The notes below the pieces were generated by a model. It was not told where the DNA came from and did no database searches. It was given only the letters and a program-made list of their open reading frames with translations. Of a stretch of 34,473 bases of DNA, positions 32,701 to 34,473 are shown in pieces. Made by a program: the position numbers and the translations under genes. This DNA is from an uncultured Blastocatellia bacterium (lineage in GTDB: Bacteria > Acidobacteriota > Blastocatellia > Pyrinomonadales > Pyrinomonadaceae): contig CAMLLD010000070.1 of the NCBI GenBank assembly GCA_946480785.1, forward strand, positions 1-34,473, in the 5' to 3' direction. Within the stretch, counting starts at the first letter, position 1. Each line of letters begins with the position of its first letter.

Positions 32701-34473
32701 CGCACGCCGACCGACATTCTCGGCCAGCACATTCACCTCGTGAAGTTTGACGTCACGTCTTCCGACGGCGCCGGTAACGGTTTCAATTACGAAGACGGCA
32801 CGTTCAGTCCCGACGAAGTGCAGGAGATCATTCACGCGATCAACAACGGCGGTTCGTGGACGCCGTGTGCTGGTTGCGGCGCGCCCGGACCACTCGCGCC
32901 CAAGCCGCCACCAGCGGAAATCTGCGGTGGGCCAAATCCGCCCGCGCAGTGCGCGACGGCCTGGATGGGAGCGCAGACTACGATTCAACGCTGGTATCTC
33001 GATCCGGTTGTCGATAGTCAGAACGTCGATCGCACGCTTCGGACCGTGTTCACGCACGATCACTTTGGTCCTTCGACGCACCAGCAGGCAGGTCTCTACG
33101 CCGGTCTGTTAGTCGAACCGAAGAATTCGGTCTGGCAAAACACGGATGGTTCGCCGATGGGCGGCGGCACGATTAATACGCCGCCGGTGCGACCCGACGG
33201 TGGTCCAACGAGTTGGCAAGCCAACATCATCATGCCGAACGTGTCTGATAGTTATCGTGAGTTCATGCTCGAGTATCAGGACCTGCAACTCGCTTATTTC
33301 GCCGGCTCCAGGACCGAGCCGAGTCCGGTAAAGAGCGAGGGCTGGCGCGATCCGTCGCACGCCATCAACCCGGCGCATTTCACGCCGAACAACAACGTGA
33401 TGCCGCGACTCGTCAGCACCGGAAATATTCCGATCACCGGCACGATGTCCGTGAACTATCGCAACGAGCCGATCTCTTTCCGCATCGGCACGCCCATGCC
33501 GGGAAATCCAAATCCGGATTTGTCCTATGCTTTCGACAATCAGGCGACCATGAAAGGGGATCCCAATTCACCGCCCGATCCGATCACGCCTCTGATGCGC
33601 GCGTATCAGGGTGACAAGGTTCAGATTCGTTTGCTCGTCGGCGCTCACGTATTCGCACACCAGTTCAACATGATGGGGCCGCAATGGTTTGCGGAACCTT
33701 CGTGGAAGAACTCCGGTTATCGCAGCGCGCAGCCGACGGGACTCTCGGAGCACTTCGAGCTGTTGTTCAATGTACCGTCTTCCTCGGCGCCGCTTCCGTT
33801 CGGAGCTTCCAATACCGTGCGCAAGTGTCCCGATAAAATGTCGGAGGGCGACTGTGTTGACTACCTGTACAGCCCGAGTCTTGACGAAACGGGTCTCGCC
33901 AATGGTTTGTGGGGCATCTTCAGATCCTACGATCCGAACGCACTCGCGAACGGTGTGAAGCCGTTGCCGAACAATCCGGTTGGACCAGGCACTAACGTCA
34001 CTTACGCGACGTGTCCGGCGGGCGCGCCGCAGCGTACGTTCAACATCACGGCGATCACCGCGCAGCGATCGCTCTGGACCATTACGCCGGTTCCCAATAA
34101 TCCGAAGCAAGGGGAATTGATCTTCAACGATCGTGGCCCGCGGGAGAACTGGATCGGAACGCTCATGGGCATCATGTATGTGCGTACCGAGGATCTCCAG
34201 GCCGACGGCGCCCTCAAAGTCGGCACGCCCGTTGAACCGTTGGTCCTGCGTGCCAACGCCGGCGACTGCATCAACGTCAACCTGACAAACGCACTCGCCA
34301 AATCGGCGGCCGATTCGAACTCGTTGTTGGTCTACCAACACGATTTCAACTGGCCCAGCCCGTTCAACGGCAATGCGGGCGGTATGAAGCCCGGCTATCA
34401 GAAGATGTCGAAGTTCGTCGGCCTGCATCCGCAGTTGCTCAGCTACGATGCGGCGTCAAGCCAGGGCTGGAAT
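29722..34473 (+). CDS. Giant multicopper oxidase, MofA/OmpB-like, 3' end beyond window
   Basis: The frame is open from the ATG at 29722 (AAGGAG seven bases upstream) to the last base: 1,584 codons without a stop, far above the ~500 of ordinary laccases. A signal peptide (residues 1 to ~30, AKA-QA cleavage) is followed by a Pro/Ala/Thr/Lys linker (to ~112) and cupredoxin domains. Copper motifs: HHGG (602-605), T-H-V-H-H-Q-H-A-H-Q-W (609-619) and H-C-H-x3-H-x4-M (664-675), with C665 as the type 1 copper cysteine and M675 as axial ligand. Further His sites are H978, H1003/H1005 (GQHIHLVKFDV), H1112/H1114/H1120 (THDHFGPSTHQQAGLYAGL) and H1309/H1313 (GAHVFAHQFNMMG). The size and repeated His clusters resemble MofA (Leptothrix) and OmpB (Geobacter), linked to manganese oxidation and extracellular iron reduction. 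It lies downstream of the SCO pair, so copper loading by them is plausible. Substrate and cellular location are not settled. Confidence 0.87.
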   Translation, partial: MSASSSPVRMVASLTVIVLSLLTAVVAKAQAPVTAVNKPVAELTAAASKPASPASEEKAKPATESPKAETESVKTETPSGVTTTASATPAAAPATTTPAATKAPAAAAPVMQQCTRTVTADVVAIPKALMLNRLGASIPNAFVFALRSDTVNSGGNIQLRPGKRPRPLVLRANVGDCLKVTFTNAIPPAAFGQFPPSPANPTSPQVGTQELSLHIQGQEWTSSSADDGSFVGRNSSSLASPNPAPTPPPMPPQQQIYTLFVRNEGTFLLYSMGDTTAVPTGQISRGLFGALNVQPQGAEWYRSQVTQQDLALATKKGPNGPLKTASGQPVIDYNAVYPAGSKYPDGTTIPANTPILNMLVKQVDGTFKIVHSDLTAIITGPNAGRFPGTTGVNNPEPPCNAANNGTGAADPLFCANPSAPDRKEPYREFTIIYHEVGQIATQAFPVFTDPAMSQTVNAGFDGFAINYGTGGIGAEVYANRIGVGPMGGCVDCKFEEFFLSAWSVGDPAMLVDIPANSSVVPPINPPPVQPPVPALGPPPALCTADQLNNPTPNNGCANPRNPATGTPYSLTALPKATKAYYPDDPSNVYHSYINDHTKFRIHHGGTVATHVHHQHAHQWLMSPNSDESAYLDSQMISPGASYTLEMTFNGSGNRNKVVGDSIFHCHFYPHFAAGMWAMWRTHDTFEEGSTVDANGIPVTGTRALPDGEIKAGTPTPAVVPMPTLPMAPMPSPVFIQNGQIVYGTPQNPDPTGDKVTINPGFPFFIPGIAGMRAPHPPLDFAPDGNGGLMDGGLPRHVTTGGTIGYEKHDQFDWSKDFATLNAKQLPEQGTHVEQVAMKFFGIRCRNSFSPDGAASNCPPAVSGSPQMTQPKPHGFVLNGLPLGPQPGAPFADPAVDDNGQPINVDPTTHKQVKRVYKAAAIQLNVLLNKQRWHYPQQRILTLWNDVKPTLAFTPNGGGRAPEPLFFRGNSGDIIEYWHTNLVPNYYLVDDFQVRTPTDILGQHIHLVKFDVTSSDGAGNGFNYEDGTFSPDEVQEIIHAINNGGSWTPCAGCGAPGPLAPKPPPAEICGGPNPPAQCATAWMGAQTTIQRWYLDPVVDSQNVDRTLRTVFTHDHFGPSTHQQAGLYAGLLVEPKNSVWQNTDGSPMGGGTINTPPVRPDGGPTSWQANIIMPNVSDSYREFMLEYQDLQLAYFAGSRTEPSPVKSEGWRDPSHAINPAHFTPNNNVMPRLVSTGNIPITGTMSVNYRNEPISFRIGTPMPGNPNPDLSYAFDNQATMKGDPNSPPDPITPLMRAYQGDKVQIRLLVGAHVFAHQFNMMGPQWFAEPSWKNSGYRSAQPTGLSEHFELLFNVPSSSAPLPFGASNTVRKCPDKMSEGDCVDYLYSPSLDETGLANGLWGIFRSYDPNALANGVKPLPNNPVGPGTNVTYATCPAGAPQRTFNITAITAQRSLWTITPVPNNPKQGELIFNDRGPRENWIGTLMGIMYVRTEDLQADGALKVGTPVEPLVLRANAGDCINVNLTNALAKSAADSNSLLVYQHDFNWPSPFNGNAGGMKPGYQKMSKFVGLHPQLLSYDAASSQGWN

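Noticed and set aside
30742..34428. Long minus-strand frames of 173-286 codons across the multicopper oxidase
   Set aside because: They lie antisense to an uninterrupted 1,584-codon frame with clear copper motifs, are Arg-rich as expected for mirror frames of GC-rich coding DNA, and have no family resemblance.

Overview
The window reads as chromosomal DNA from a moderately high-GC, free-living Gram-negative bacterium. The mix points to Acidobacteriota, perhaps class Blastocatellia: a secreted TonB-C-terminal protein, Asp-box and Nal1-like secreted proteins, paired SCO proteins, a very large multicopper oxidase, and many palindromic intergenic repeats built on a CGCCGAAGGCG core. This placement is inference from gene style; there is no rRNA in the window. 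I see no tRNA, rRNA, CRISPR array, prophage or transposase gene.

Layout. (1) 1-5278, minus strand: an AMP-forming acyl-CoA ligase, a secreted TonB-like protein, lysA, and an APC amino-acid permease that runs off the left edge. (2) 5476-12109: an ATP-grasp ligase, a ferritin-like protein, a secreted TPR-like protein, an Asp-box (sialidase-fold) secreted protein, a UBP-type zinc finger and a membrane-anchored multi-zinc-ribbon protein. (3) 12110-17860: an accessory stretch with a palindromic repeat mosaic, a 66-aa antitoxin-like ORF, an XRE regulator with a palindrome over its own start, an orphan DUF433 antitoxin behind a structured leader, a large UPF1-like SF1 helicase of visibly lower GC, and a RelE/ParE-type toxin-antitoxin pair. 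(4) 17919-23605: a threonine dehydratase-like enzyme, a secreted trypsin-fold protease with a strong terminator, and a split NHEJ-type repair pair. The repair pair is a stand-alone ATP-dependent ligase and a stand-alone LigD-type polymerase/primase, convergent on a 530-bp repeat composite whose ends contain both stop codons. (5) 23678-34473: a copper/metal module.

The metal module is the most interesting part. A tightly coupled four-gene operon encodes an Nramp-fold transporter with GSGE in place of DPGN, a secreted beta-propeller flanked by YtkA/FixH-like domains, and two SCO copper proteins, one with an N-terminal heavy-metal-binding zinc-ribbon-like domain. After a convergent, regulatory-domain-reduced aspartokinase comes a multicopper protein of at least 1,584 residues, open to the window edge, resembling MofA/OmpB-class giant multicopper oxidases. 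The simplest reading is that the SCO proteins supply copper to a periplasmic or extracellular oxidase, possibly acting on Mn(II), Fe(II) or phenolics. The substrate is unknown.

lysA and the aspartokinase both belong to the aspartate-lysine pathway but sit 26 kb apart and are not co-transcribed. Several intergenic repeats start exactly at stop codons of neighbouring genes, which suggests a REP-like family that settles at gene 3' ends.
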